DNA of 7,025 nt from Oscillospiraceae bacterium (lineage in GTDB: Bacteria; Bacillota; Clostridia; Oscillospirales; Ruminococcaceae), in the NCBI GenBank assembly GCA_029005335.1, contig JAQXFT010000217.1, positions 1 through 7,025 of the forward strand. Direction: 5' to 3'. The position numbers and the translations under genes were made by a program. The notes beneath the pieces are model-generated. The model was not told the DNA's origin, ran no database searches, and saw only the letters and a list, made by a program, of their open reading frames with translations. Numbering within the stretch: position 1 is the first letter of the stretch; every line of letters begins with the position of its first letter. Positions 1-7,025 of the stretch are shown piece after piece.

Positions 1-2
1 TT

Positions 3-1130
3 TTAAAACAGGAAAATAAGGCTCGCAGAGGTCAGTTTGAAACCGTTCACGGTACTTTTCAGACCCCCTGCTTTATGAATGTAGGTACTGCCGGTGCTAT
101 CAAGGGCGGTGTATCCTCCATAGACCTGAAAGGGCTTAAAACACAGGTTGAACTCTGCAATACTTATCATCTGCATTTACGTCCCGGAGATAAGATAATA
201 AAGCAGATGGGCGGTCTGCATAAGTTTATCAACTGGGACAAGCCTATTCTTACTGACAGCGGAGGTTTTCAGGTGTTTTCACTTGCCAAGCTCAGAAAAA
301 TAAAGGAGGAGGGTGTTTACTTCTCCTCACATATAGACGGTAAGCGTATTTTTATGGGGCCTGAAGAAAGTATGCAGATTCAATCCAATTTAGGCTCTAC
401 TATTGCTATGGCTTTCGATGAATGTGTTGAAAATCCTGCTACTCATGCATATGCCGAAAAATCTGTTGAACGTACTACACGCTGGCTCTGTCGCTGTAAG
501 GACGAAATGAAACGCCTTAACAGTCTGCCTGATACTATAAATAAAAATCAGATGCTTTTCGGAATCAATCAGGGCTGTACTTTCGATGATTTGCGTATAC
601 GTCATATGGAGGAAATTTCACAGCTTGACCTTGACGGATATGCTATAGGAGGGCTTGCAGTCGGTGAACCTACTGAAGAGATGTACCGTATTATTGATGT
701 TGTTGAACCATTTATGCCAAAGAATAAGCCCCGCTATCTTATGGGAGTAGGTACTCCGTCCAATATTATAGAAGCCGTTGCAAGAGGTGTCGATATGTTC
801 GACTGCGTTATGCCAAGCCGTAACGCCCGACACGCTACCGTATTTACATGGGAGGGCATTATGCACCTGACAAATAAATGCTTTGAAACTGACCCCCGCC
901 CGATTGATGAGCATTGCGACTGCCCTGCCTGCCGTAATTTCTCAAGAGCCTATATACGTCATCTTTTTAAAGCTCAGGAAATGCTTGCCGGCAGACTTGC
1001 AGTTATTCATAATCTGTATTTCTACAATACTCTTGCCGAAAAAATAAGGGATTCACTCGACAACGGAGAATTTGAAAGCTTCCGCAGAAAATATTCTGTA
1101 CTTCTGGGCGAAAAGTATGAAAATCATTGA
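3..1130 (+). CDS. tgt: tRNA-guanine transglycosylase (queuine/preQ1 tRNA-ribosyltransferase), 5' end cut by window edge
   Basis: Tgt exchanges guanine 34 of tRNA-Asp, -Asn, -His and -Tyr for a 7-deazaguanine base (preQ1 in most bacteria, queuine in some salvagers), a step of queuosine formation in the cytoplasm. The frame is open from base 3 and encodes 375 visible residues. The family's N-terminal KARRG and FMxVGT motifs are at visible residues 6-10 and 24-29, so only about 5-10 codons are missing. The ATG at 75 is the Met of FMxVGT, not a start. Visible landmarks are NTYHLHLRPG, ILTDSGGFQVFSL with the conserved Asp at 255-257 (residue 85), FDEC, GINQG, GGLAVGEP in the base pocket, and MFDCVMPSRNAR with the catalytic Asp at 801-803 (residue 267). 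The zinc site is CxCxxC (codons at 915, 921, 930) plus His at 1008-1010. Length fits the usual 370-380 residues. One oddity is NARHA where NARHG or NARNG is usual. pepD follows after 25 bp. The choice of preQ1 or queuine cannot be decided from sequence alone. Confidence 0.96.
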   Translation, partial: LKQENKARRGQFETVHGTFQTPCFMNVGTAGAIKGGVSSIDLKGLKTQVELCNTYHLHLRPGDKIIKQMGGLHKFINWDKPILTDSGGFQVFSLAKLRKIKEEGVYFSSHIDGKRIFMGPEESMQIQSNLGSTIAMAFDECVENPATHAYAEKSVERTTRWLCRCKDEMKRLNSLPDTINKNQMLFGINQGCTFDDLRIRHMEEISQLDLDGYAIGGLAVGEPTEEMYRIIDVVEPFMPKNKPRYLMGVGTPSNIIEAVARGVDMFDCVMPSRNARHATVFTWEGIMHLTNKCFETDPRPIDEHCDCPACRNFSRAYIRHLFKAQEMLAGRLAVIHNLYFYNTLAEKIRDSLDNGEFESFRRKYSVLLGEKYENH

Positions 1131-1138
1131 TATGATTC

Positions 1139-1144
1139 AGGAGG
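1139..1144 (+). promoter_or_regulatory. Ribosome binding site of pepD
   Basis: A perfect AGGAGG lies in the 25-bp gap after the tgt stop, 11 bases before the ATG at 1156. The spacing is on the long side. No earlier in-frame start is possible, because an in-frame TGA sits at 1150-1152, so the site and the stop together fix the pepD start. Confidence 0.8.
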
Positions 1145-1155
1145 TTTTTTGATAT

Positions 1156-2583
1156 ATGGAAATTCTGTCTTCGCTGAAGCCTTATGAGGTATTCAGCTTC
1201 TTTGAAAAAATATGCAGTATTCCCCATGGTTCGGGAAATACTCAGGCTATAAGCAATTATATTGCGGATTTTGCCTCGGAAAGAGAGCTTGATTATAATC
1301 AGGATAAACTCGGAAACATCATAATATTTAAAAATGCTTCAGAGGGCTTTGAAAATTCCGAACCCGTCATGCTTCAGGGGCATATTGATATGGTGGCTGT
1401 CGCAGATTCTGAATGTAAAAAGGATTTAAGCTCAGAGGGACTTGATATTGCTGTTGACGGAGATTATATATATGCCAGAAATACTTCTCTTGGCGGTGAT
1501 GATGGTATTGCTGTGGCATATATGCTGGCTCTGCTGGATTCTGATACTATCCCCCACCCTCCCATTGAAGCTGTTTTCACTGTCGATGAGGAAACCGGTA
1601 TGAATGGTGCAAAAAATATCGATTTATCAATATGTAAATCAAAAAGACTTCTGAATATAGATTCCGAGGAGGAGGGAGTATTCCTTTCAGGCTGTGCCGG
1701 AGGTGCTTCCTTTCAGGCGGATATGCCTGTAACACGTGAAAATATTACCGGCTCTCTTTTTACCCTCAAAATCAGCGGACTTCACGGAGGTCATTCCGGC
1801 ATGGAAATAGATAAAGGCTATGCCAATGCAAATCTGCTTATCACTGAAATAATATACAGCCTTTGTAAGAAAACTCATGTATATCTGTATGATATACAAG
1901 GCGGTGAAAAGGATAATGCTATCCCGTCATCTGCATCAGCTTCATTTATTATGGACGAAAAATATACCAAAGAACTGCATAGCATTATTTCAGAAATATC
2001 CCAGCGTATAAAAGAAAAGGATTCCGGATTCTGTGTTACGGAGTCAGATAGGAAATATACTTCAGCAGAGTGTCTTTCATCAGATGATACAAAGCGTTTT
2101 GCTGAGCTTATACTCAACCTGCCATGCGGTGTTATTCAAATGAATAATAACGGATTCGTTGAAACATCTGCAAATAATGGAATCATTTCATGCGATAAAA
2201 ATAAAATTACTCTGAGATATTCTGTAAGAAGTTCATCTGATTCAGAAAAAAACAGCGTTCTTGATAAAATGTCTGAGCTTTGCCGTAAATGCGGACTTGA
2301 TTTTTCCGTATCGGGAATTTATCCGGGCTGGGAATATAAATCCGTATCTCCCCTGCGTGATACCATGATTGAGGTATACCGGAATTTATACGGCTCTGAA
2401 CCCTCTGTAAAGGCTATTCATGCCGGAGTTGAATGCGGATTCTTTGCTGAAAAAATATCAGGGCTTGACTGCATATCCTTTGGCCCCGATATTATCAATA
2501 TACATACACCGGAAGAAAAACTGAGTATTTCTTCTGTACAAAGAGTATGGAATTTTCTTACTGAAGTTCTCAGAAATCTTTAA
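1156..2583 (+). CDS. pepD: Aminoacyl-histidine dipeptidase (Xaa-His dipeptidase, peptidase family M20C)
   Basis: A cytosolic di-metal peptidase that hydrolyses dipeptides, classically Xaa-His such as carnosine-like substrates, and helps recycle peptide-derived amino acids. The 475 residues match the family's usual length of about 480-490. By alignment from memory with E. coli PepD, the metal ligands are His76 (GHIDM), Asp115 (LGGDDGI), Glu146 (DEETGM), Asp169 (NIDSEEEG) and His450 (NIHTPEE). Glu145 is the likely general base, and Asp78 follows the first ligand as usual. The lid/dimerisation domain starts near residue 195 and contains GGHSG (211-215, with His213). NAIPSSA (254-260), GVIQMN with FVETSAN, YPGW (389-392) and IHAGVECGFF (421-430) are further family motifs. 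No signal peptide or membrane segment is seen. The gene lies 25 bp after tgt and 19 bp before sbcD and ends in tandem TAA codons (2581-2586). All expected catalytic positions are present, so it should be active. True substrate range is not readable from sequence, as family members often act broadly on dipeptides. Confidence 0.94.
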   Translation: MEILSSLKPYEVFSFFEKICSIPHGSGNTQAISNYIADFASERELDYNQDKLGNIIIFKNASEGFENSEPVMLQGHIDMVAVADSECKKDLSSEGLDIAVDGDYIYARNTSLGGDDGIAVAYMLALLDSDTIPHPPIEAVFTVDEETGMNGAKNIDLSICKSKRLLNIDSEEEGVFLSGCAGGASFQADMPVTRENITGSLFTLKISGLHGGHSGMEIDKGYANANLLITEIIYSLCKKTHVYLYDIQGGEKDNAIPSSASASFIMDEKYTKELHSIISEISQRIKEKDSGFCVTESDRKYTSAECLSSDDTKRFAELILNLPCGVIQMNNNGFVETSANNGIISCDKNKITLRYSVRSSSDSEKNSVLDKMSELCRKCGLDFSVSGIYPGWEYKSVSPLRDTMIEVYRNLYGSEPSVKAIHAGVECGFFAEKISGLDCISFGPDIINIHTPEEKLSISSVQRVWNFLTEVLRNL

Positions 2584-2588
2584 TAAAT

Positions 2589-2595
2589 AAGGAGG
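2589..2595 (+). promoter_or_regulatory. Ribosome binding site of sbcD
   Basis: AAGGAGG in the 19-bp gap between pepD and sbcD, 7 bases before the ATG at 2603, which is optimal spacing. It supports 2603 as the start, as does the canonical MKFLHLSDLHLG N-terminus that begins there. Confidence 0.85.
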
Positions 2596-2602
2596 TTTTT
2601 AA

Positions 2603-3742
2603 ATGAAATTTCTGCACCTTTCTGATTTGCATCTCGGAAAAAGAGTAAAAGAATTTCCTATGCTTGAAAATCAGGAATATATACTTGACATGATTCTGAA
2701 AATAACTGATACTGAAAAGCCGGATTGTGTAATTATTGCCGGAGATGTCTATGATAAATCCATACCTTCCACAGAAGCAGTTCAGCTTTTTGACAAGTTC
2801 CTTTTCAGCCTTTATCAGAGAAAGCTCAATGTCTTTGTAATAAGCGGAAATCATGATTCCGCTGAAAGAATAGCTTTCGGCGGACGGCTCATGTCCCTCA
2901 GCGGAATATATATGTCTCCCGTCTACAACGGAAAAATTCAGCCTGTAAGACTTCATGACACCTTCGGAGCTGTCAATATCTATATGCTCCCTTTTGTAAA
3001 GCCTGTACATATAAGAAAATTCTATCCCGACAAGGAAATAAATACCTGTACCGACGCTCTCAGAACTGTCATCGATAATATGAATGTTGATTCCGGTGAA
3101 AGAAATATTCTCATTGCTCACCAGTTTGTAACAGGTGCTTCACTCAGCAATTCCGAAGAATTTTCCGTCGGCGGTACTGACAATGTTGATTCAGATGTAT
3201 TTAAAATTTTTGATTATACCGCTCTCGGACATATACACCGCCCCCAGAATGTCGGAAGCCCTGCAATCAGATACTGCGGAAGTCAGCTTAAATATTCCCT
3301 TGATGAAGTCAGTCAGCAAAAATCCGTCACTATTGCTGAACTTAATGAAAAAGGAAATCTCAGAATCAGCGAAATTCCCCTTGTCCCGAAATATGATATG
3401 AAATCCTATAAGGGAAGCTATAGCCAAATTACTGACCCTGAATTTTATAAAAATATCAACACCGATGATTATATTTTTATAACACTTACTGATGAAACAG
3501 ATATTCCCGATGCTGTCAGAAAGCTTCAGAAAATCTATCCACGTATGGTACAGCTTTCATATGACAACAGACGTACAAGAAATCATTCTGTTATAAAATC
3601 CGGAATAAAAAATCAAGACCTCTCACCTGCCCAGATATTTTCTGAATTTTATGAATCCCAGTGTAATCACAGAATGACGGACGAACAGCTAAGCTTTGTA
3701 AACAATCTTATTCAAAAGGTATGGGAGGAGGAAATTCTATGA
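2603..3742 (+). CDS. sbcD: Exonuclease subunit SbcD (Mre11-type metallophosphoesterase)
   Basis: Nuclease subunit of the SbcCD (bacterial Mre11-Rad50) complex, a Mn-dependent 3'-5' exonuclease and hairpin endonuclease that processes palindrome-derived hairpins and double-strand break ends under control of the SbcC ATPase. The 379-residue protein carries all calcineurin-like phosphoesterase motifs: DLHLG with Asp8 and His10, GDVYD with Asp48, GNHD with Asn83-His84-Asp85, IAHQF with His173, and LGHIHRPQ with His210 and His212. GSQLKYS (226-232) closes the nuclease domain, as is typical. Residues from about 265 to 379 form the capping and SbcC-binding C-terminal part, which is more variable. Length is close to the roughly 380-400 usual for SbcD. 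The start has an optimal ribosome binding site. Its last codons (EEE) are written by the GGAGGAGG run that serves sbcC, and its stop overlaps the sbcC start by 4 bases. No missing catalytic residue or frameshift is seen. Confidence 0.97.
   Translation: MKFLHLSDLHLGKRVKEFPMLENQEYILDMILKITDTEKPDCVIIAGDVYDKSIPSTEAVQLFDKFLFSLYQRKLNVFVISGNHDSAERIAFGGRLMSLSGIYMSPVYNGKIQPVRLHDTFGAVNIYMLPFVKPVHIRKFYPDKEINTCTDALRTVIDNMNVDSGERNILIAHQFVTGASLSNSEEFSVGGTDNVDSDVFKIFDYTALGHIHRPQNVGSPAIRYCGSQLKYSLDEVSQQKSVTIAELNEKGNLRISEIPLVPKYDMKSYKGSYSQITDPEFYKNINTDDYIFITLTDETDIPDAVRKLQKIYPRMVQLSYDNRRTRNHSVIKSGIKNQDLSPAQIFSEFYESQCNHRMTDEQLSFVNNLIQKVWEEEIL
3723..3731 (+). promoter_or_regulatory. Ribosome binding site of sbcC, inside the end of sbcD
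   Basis: The run GGGAGGAGG lies within the last sbcD codons and ends 7 bases before the ATG at 3739. It decides the sbcC start. An in-frame ATG at 3721 would place this run inside the gene and leave no Shine-Dalgarno site in front of it. Confidence 0.85.
3739..3742 (+). other. ATGA stop-start overlap coupling sbcD and sbcC translation
   Basis: The sbcC ATG (3739-3741) overlaps the sbcD TGA (3740-3742). Such overlaps usually allow terminating ribosomes to restart on the next gene. Here that fits two subunits of one complex. The overlap is seen directly; coupling is inferred. Confidence 0.85.
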
Positions 3743-6700
3743 GACCTTTAAAGCTTATTATAAGTGCTTTCGGCCCATATGCCGGCATAACTGAAATTGA
3801 TATGGAAAAATTAGGCGAAAACGGTCTTTATCTTATTACCGGTGATACCGGAGCAGGAAAAACTACCATTTTTGACGCCATTACATTTGCTCTTTATGGT
3901 CAGGCAAGCGGAGTTAACCGTATTCCGACTATGCTCCGTTCAAAATATGCCGACCCGGATACGCCTACAGAAGTTTTCCTGAGCTTTGAATACTTCGGAC
4001 AAGTCTACAAAATAAGACGTAATCCGAAATATGAGCGTCCTTCAAAGCGTGGCGACAAGATGACTGAACGGACTGCCGATGCGGAGCTTGAATATCCCGA
4101 CGGAAAAATAGTTACCCGCAATGACAACGTTACAAAAGCTGTAATTGAATTGCTGGGTATCAATAAAAACCAGTTTTCACAGATTGCTATGCTGGCTCAG
4201 GGGGATTTTATGAAGCTTCTTCTTTCTGATTCCTCCGAAAGACGGGAAATTTTCCGCAAAATTTTTAAAACTGAATACTACCAGAGATTTCAGGAGCAGA
4301 TAAAAGACGAAGCAAAAAATATAAAGCTTAAATGCGACAGTATTTCCGAAAAAATTTCCCAGTATACAAGCGGAATAAAATGTCCGCCCGAAAGTGTTCT
4401 TTCTGAATCCGCAGAGCTTGCAAGGAATGGAAAACTTACTACTTCCGACACTCTGCAAATTATCTCAGAAATCCTTGAAAATGACTGCGAAGCCGAAAAA
4501 AATCTTAATTCAAGGCTTGAATCTGTCGGCAATGAAATTGAAGCTGTTACCACCTGTATAGGACGCTGTGAGGAAAATCAGAGGCTTGTCCGTCAACTTT
4601 CGGATACGGAATTGCTTTTCAAGAAAAATATCCCTGTTCTTGAAGCCCTTGAATATCAGCTTGATAATGCTTACTTACGCAAGCCCGAAATTGAATCCGC
4701 TGACCGTGAAATTGCTCTGACAGAAGCTGATTTTCAGAATTATGACAAATATGATTTGAAAAAGAAAGAGCTTGATAGCTCTGAAACTGAACTCAGAAAT
4801 ATACAAAAATTAAGTACTGCTGTTAATGCCGAAAAAATCAATACAGATGAGACCCTCCGGAAATACAGGGGCGAACTGGAAAAGCTTCAGAATGCCGGAG
4901 AGCTTTTTGAAAAGCTTAATGCTATGAAATCTTCCGCAGAATCCGAAAAGCTGTATCTTGAAAATATAAAATCCGATTTCACAGAATATCAGAAGCTTAT
5001 CAGAATGATTGAAAACGATAAAAATAAAATTGCACAAATCAATAAGGAATGTGAAGAAATTTCCGAAAAATTTCAGGAAATCAGCCGTTGTATTTCCTAT
5101 ATAAATGCAAAACAGACCTCCCTCGAAAATGCCGGTCAGGAAAAAGAAAAAATTCTGCACGAAATTGATACCGAAAACCTCCGGAAAGCTTCTCTTGATG
5201 AGCTTGATAAAAATTATTCCGAATATCTCGGACAGCTTGAAAGCCTTCAGAAAGTCCGTGAGGAATATATCTCAGCACTCAGAATCTCTCAGAAGCTGAA
5301 TGCTGTATATCTCGCCAAAAATAAAGCTTTTCTTGACGAACAGGCAGGAATACTTGCCACAGCTCTTACTCGCGGCGAAAAATGTCCCGTATGCGGTTCG
5401 ACTGAACACCCCGAACCTGCAAAATGTTCCGATAATGCTCCGACCGAAGAAGATGTGAAAACAGCCCGTCTGAATTACGAATCAGCTCAGGCGAAGGCTT
5501 CTCAGCTAAGTGCAGATGCCGGAGAGCTGAACGGAAAAGTTTCCGCTATGACTGAAAAAATAAAAGCAACTTCTGAAAAGCTTTTCGGAATATGCTCTGT
5601 AAATGAAATTCCCAGCCATATAAAACAATCCGGAAATGTATGTACCAGCCGTATTTCCGAACTTCAATTACAGCTCCGGAATACAGAAAAAAAGATTTCC
5701 CAACGCCAGAAAAATTCCGTTATGATTAAGGGTTTTGAAAAGCAACTTAAAGAACTTTCCGATTCCCTTGAAATTTCAGAAAAAAATCTCAGCACCGTTG
5801 AATCCCAGATGAATATTAATTCCGGAAAAGCCTCTCAGCTAAGTGAAACTATTTCCGGAAAGCTCGGTGACTGTTCAATTGAAAATGCCGGAATCAGAAT
5901 CTCAGAGGAGCTTGAATCAGTCTCGCAGAAGATTTCAGAGCTTTCATCACGTATTTCCTGTGAGGAAAAACGCATAAGCCTTAAAAATCGTATTTCATCA
6001 CTGATTCCGGAGCTGGAGCAAAAGCTTAGTAAAAAAACCTGTGAATACAATGAGCTTCAGAACAGGGCTTCCGCTTATGAATCCCGTAATACAGAGCTTG
6101 CAAAGCTCCTCGAATCCATTAAAGGCAGTCTTAAATTTGAGAGCAAATCAAAAGCTATCGAACACAAAAATAATCTGCTTAAAAAGAAATCAGAAATAAA
6201 GGCTCTGATTGAAGAAAAAGAACATGAGTATAATCAGTGCCGTAACAATCAGATACAGCTCGAGGCAAAAATCAATCATCTTAAAGAACAGCTTCCGGAT
6301 AATCCTGAGCTTGACGCCGAATCCAAAAAGGAATACAAACAAAAGCTTATTTCCGAACGCAATAGTATACTTGAATCTCAAAAGAAAATTCACTCCAGAA
6401 AAGATATAAACTCCTCTATACTGAAAAATGTTACTCTCGAATCAGATGAACTTGAAAAATATGAGGAGAAATTCAAATGGATTAAAGACCTCTCTGATAC
6501 TGCTAACGGAAATATCAGCGGTAAGGAAAAAATAATGCTTGAAACTTATGTTCAGATGAGCTTTTTCGACAGAATAATTGACCGTGCAAACAGCCGTTTC
6601 TATGTTATGAGCAATGGTCAGTATGAGCTTAAAAGATGTTCGCAGGCTCTGAATAACAGAAGCCAGAGCGGTCTGGAGCTTGATATTATCGACCATTATA

Positions 6701-7020
6701 ATACCTCTCAGCGAAATGTACGTACACTTTCAGGCGGTGAATCGTTTATGGCATCACTTTCACTTGCTCTGGGATTGTCTGAGGAAATTCAGTGTTCTGC
6801 CGGAGGTATAAGCCTTGATACAATGTTCATTGATGAAGGCTTCGGTTCTCTTGATGATGAAACATTGAATCAGGCAATGAATGCTATTTCAAATCTTGCT
6901 GAGGGTAACCGGCTTGTAGGGATAATTTCCCATGTCTCTGAGCTTAAAAACAGAATCGACAGGCAGATTATAGTACACAAGCAGAAATCAGGCGGAAGTC
7001 AGATTGAAATCATGATTTAG
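3739..7020 (+). CDS. sbcC: Exonuclease subunit SbcC (Rad50-type SMC-like ATPase)
   Basis: ATPase and DNA-tethering subunit of SbcCD. Two ABC half-domains at the ends of a long coiled coil dimerise on ATP and gate the SbcD nuclease. From Met at 3739 the protein has 1093 residues, somewhat longer than the about 1050 of E. coli SbcC. It begins MRPLKLIISAFGPYAG, the family's standard N-terminus. Walker A is GDTGAGKT at 35-42, and the Q-loop region is NQFSQIAMLAQGDF at 144-157. A Glu/Lys/Ser/Leu-rich coiled coil runs from about 185 to 545. The zinc hook CPVC is at 549-552 (DNA 5383-5394), almost exactly the midpoint. A returning coil spans about 560 to 930. The C-terminal lobe has the ABC signature LSGGE at 997-1001, Walker B ending in Asp1032 with catalytic Glu1033, a D-loop SLDDE at 1037-1041 and the H-loop His1065. 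All elements are intact. The in-frame ATG at 3721 would add MGGGNS, but it lacks a ribosome binding site and departs from the family start. The gene ends 5 bases before the window edge, so any terminator is outside. Confidence 0.97.
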   Translation: MRPLKLIISAFGPYAGITEIDMEKLGENGLYLITGDTGAGKTTIFDAITFALYGQASGVNRIPTMLRSKYADPDTPTEVFLSFEYFGQVYKIRRNPKYERPSKRGDKMTERTADAELEYPDGKIVTRNDNVTKAVIELLGINKNQFSQIAMLAQGDFMKLLLSDSSERREIFRKIFKTEYYQRFQEQIKDEAKNIKLKCDSISEKISQYTSGIKCPPESVLSESAELARNGKLTTSDTLQIISEILENDCEAEKNLNSRLESVGNEIEAVTTCIGRCEENQRLVRQLSDTELLFKKNIPVLEALEYQLDNAYLRKPEIESADREIALTEADFQNYDKYDLKKKELDSSETELRNIQKLSTAVNAEKINTDETLRKYRGELEKLQNAGELFEKLNAMKSSAESEKLYLENIKSDFTEYQKLIRMIENDKNKIAQINKECEEISEKFQEISRCISYINAKQTSLENAGQEKEKILHEIDTENLRKASLDELDKNYSEYLGQLESLQKVREEYISALRISQKLNAVYLAKNKAFLDEQAGILATALTRGEKCPVCGSTEHPEPAKCSDNAPTEEDVKTARLNYESAQAKASQLSADAGELNGKVSAMTEKIKATSEKLFGICSVNEIPSHIKQSGNVCTSRISELQLQLRNTEKKISQRQKNSVMIKGFEKQLKELSDSLEISEKNLSTVESQMNINSGKASQLSETISGKLGDCSIENAGIRISEELESVSQKISELSSRISCEEKRISLKNRISSLIPELEQKLSKKTCEYNELQNRASAYESRNTELAKLLESIKGSLKFESKSKAIEHKNNLLKKKSEIKALIEEKEHEYNQCRNNQIQLEAKINHLKEQLPDNPELDAESKKEYKQKLISERNSILESQKKIHSRKDINSSILKNVTLESDELEKYEEKFKWIKDLSDTANGNISGKEKIMLETYVQMSFFDRIIDRANSRFYVMSNGQYELKRCSQALNNRSQSGLELDIIDHYNTSQRNVRTLSGGESFMASLSLALGLSEEIQCSAGGISLDTMFIDEGFGSLDDETLNQAMNAISNLAEGNRLVGIISHVSELKNRIDRQIIVHKQKSGGSQIEIMI

Positions 7021-7025
7021 AATAT

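Noticed and set aside
75..77. ATG that could be taken as the tgt start.
   Set aside because: The frame stays open to the left edge and encodes the conserved family N-terminus (KARRG, then FMxVGT). This Met is internal and has no ribosome binding site in front.
1131..1155. Possible terminator or promoter in the tgt-pepD gap.
   Set aside because: The T-run (1145-1150) has no GC-rich stem before it, and no convincing -35/-10 pair is seen. The gap holds only the pepD ribosome binding site.
2570..3121. A 183-codon open frame on the minus strand across the start of sbcD.
   Set aside because: It lies antisense to the conserved SbcD nuclease motifs, has no recognisable domain, and looks like a by-product of codon composition in the real gene.
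4177..5278. Several minus-strand open frames of 65-116 codons opposite sbcC.
   Set aside because: All are antisense to a complete, motif-rich sbcC. Their Phe/Leu-rich products mirror the Glu/Lys-rich coiled coil and do not look like membrane proteins in their own right.
5500..5844. A 12-base exact repeat (TCTCAGCTAAGT at 5500-5511 and 5833-5844) coding for KASQLS twice, 111 residues apart.
   Set aside because: The surrounding sequence does not continue the match, and both copies lie in the returning coiled coil where similar heptad residues recur. Chance or coil periodicity is enough to explain it.
1..7025. Search for a novel system, mobile element, CRISPR array, tRNA or riboswitch.
   Set aside because: Coding sequence of four recognisable housekeeping genes fills the window almost completely. 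No inverted-repeat ends, regular direct repeats, transposase motifs or structured non-coding stretch was seen.

Overview
The window is a compact, single-strand block of four housekeeping genes from what looks like a low-to-moderate GC Firmicute of the Clostridia, most plausibly a Ruminococcus/Oscillospiraceae-type gut bacterium. The taxonomic guess rests on strong GGAGG-type ribosome binding sites, A/T-rich codon choice with many AAA, GAA and AGA codons, and the wording of the Tgt and SbcC proteins, which resemble clostridial family members as I remember them. It is an inference, not a database match.

Layout, all on the + strand: (1) tgt, cut by the left edge of the window and ending at 1130; (2) pepD, an M20-family Xaa-His dipeptidase, 1156-2583; (3) sbcD, the Mre11-type nuclease, 2603-3742; (4) sbcC, the Rad50-type SMC-like ATPase, 3739-7020. 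The gaps are 25 bp, 19 bp and a 4-bp ATGA overlap. No terminator-like hairpin is visible between genes, so tgt-pepD-sbcD-sbcC could be one transcript. Its promoter and terminator lie outside the window. No stretch over 300 bases lacks a gene.

How they work together: SbcC and SbcD are the two subunits of one complex, an ATP-dependent nuclease that opens DNA hairpins, trims double-strand break ends and removes protein-blocked ends. Their translational coupling fits the fixed stoichiometry of that complex. Tgt puts a 7-deazaguanine base into the wobble position of tRNAs with GUN anticodons. PepD degrades small peptides in the cytoplasm. I see no functional link between tgt, pepD and the repair pair beyond being neighbours.

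Three gene boundaries need care. The visible tgt reading frame is open from the left edge, so its first in-window ATG (75) is an internal methionine. sbcC starts at 3739, not at the in-frame ATG 18 bases upstream. pepD and sbcD starts are set by good Shine-Dalgarno sites. I found no mobile element, CRISPR array, RNA gene or novel system. The findings below are modest: a substitution near the Tgt active site, an unusual gene neighbourhood, and codon-context and short-word biases in sbcC.
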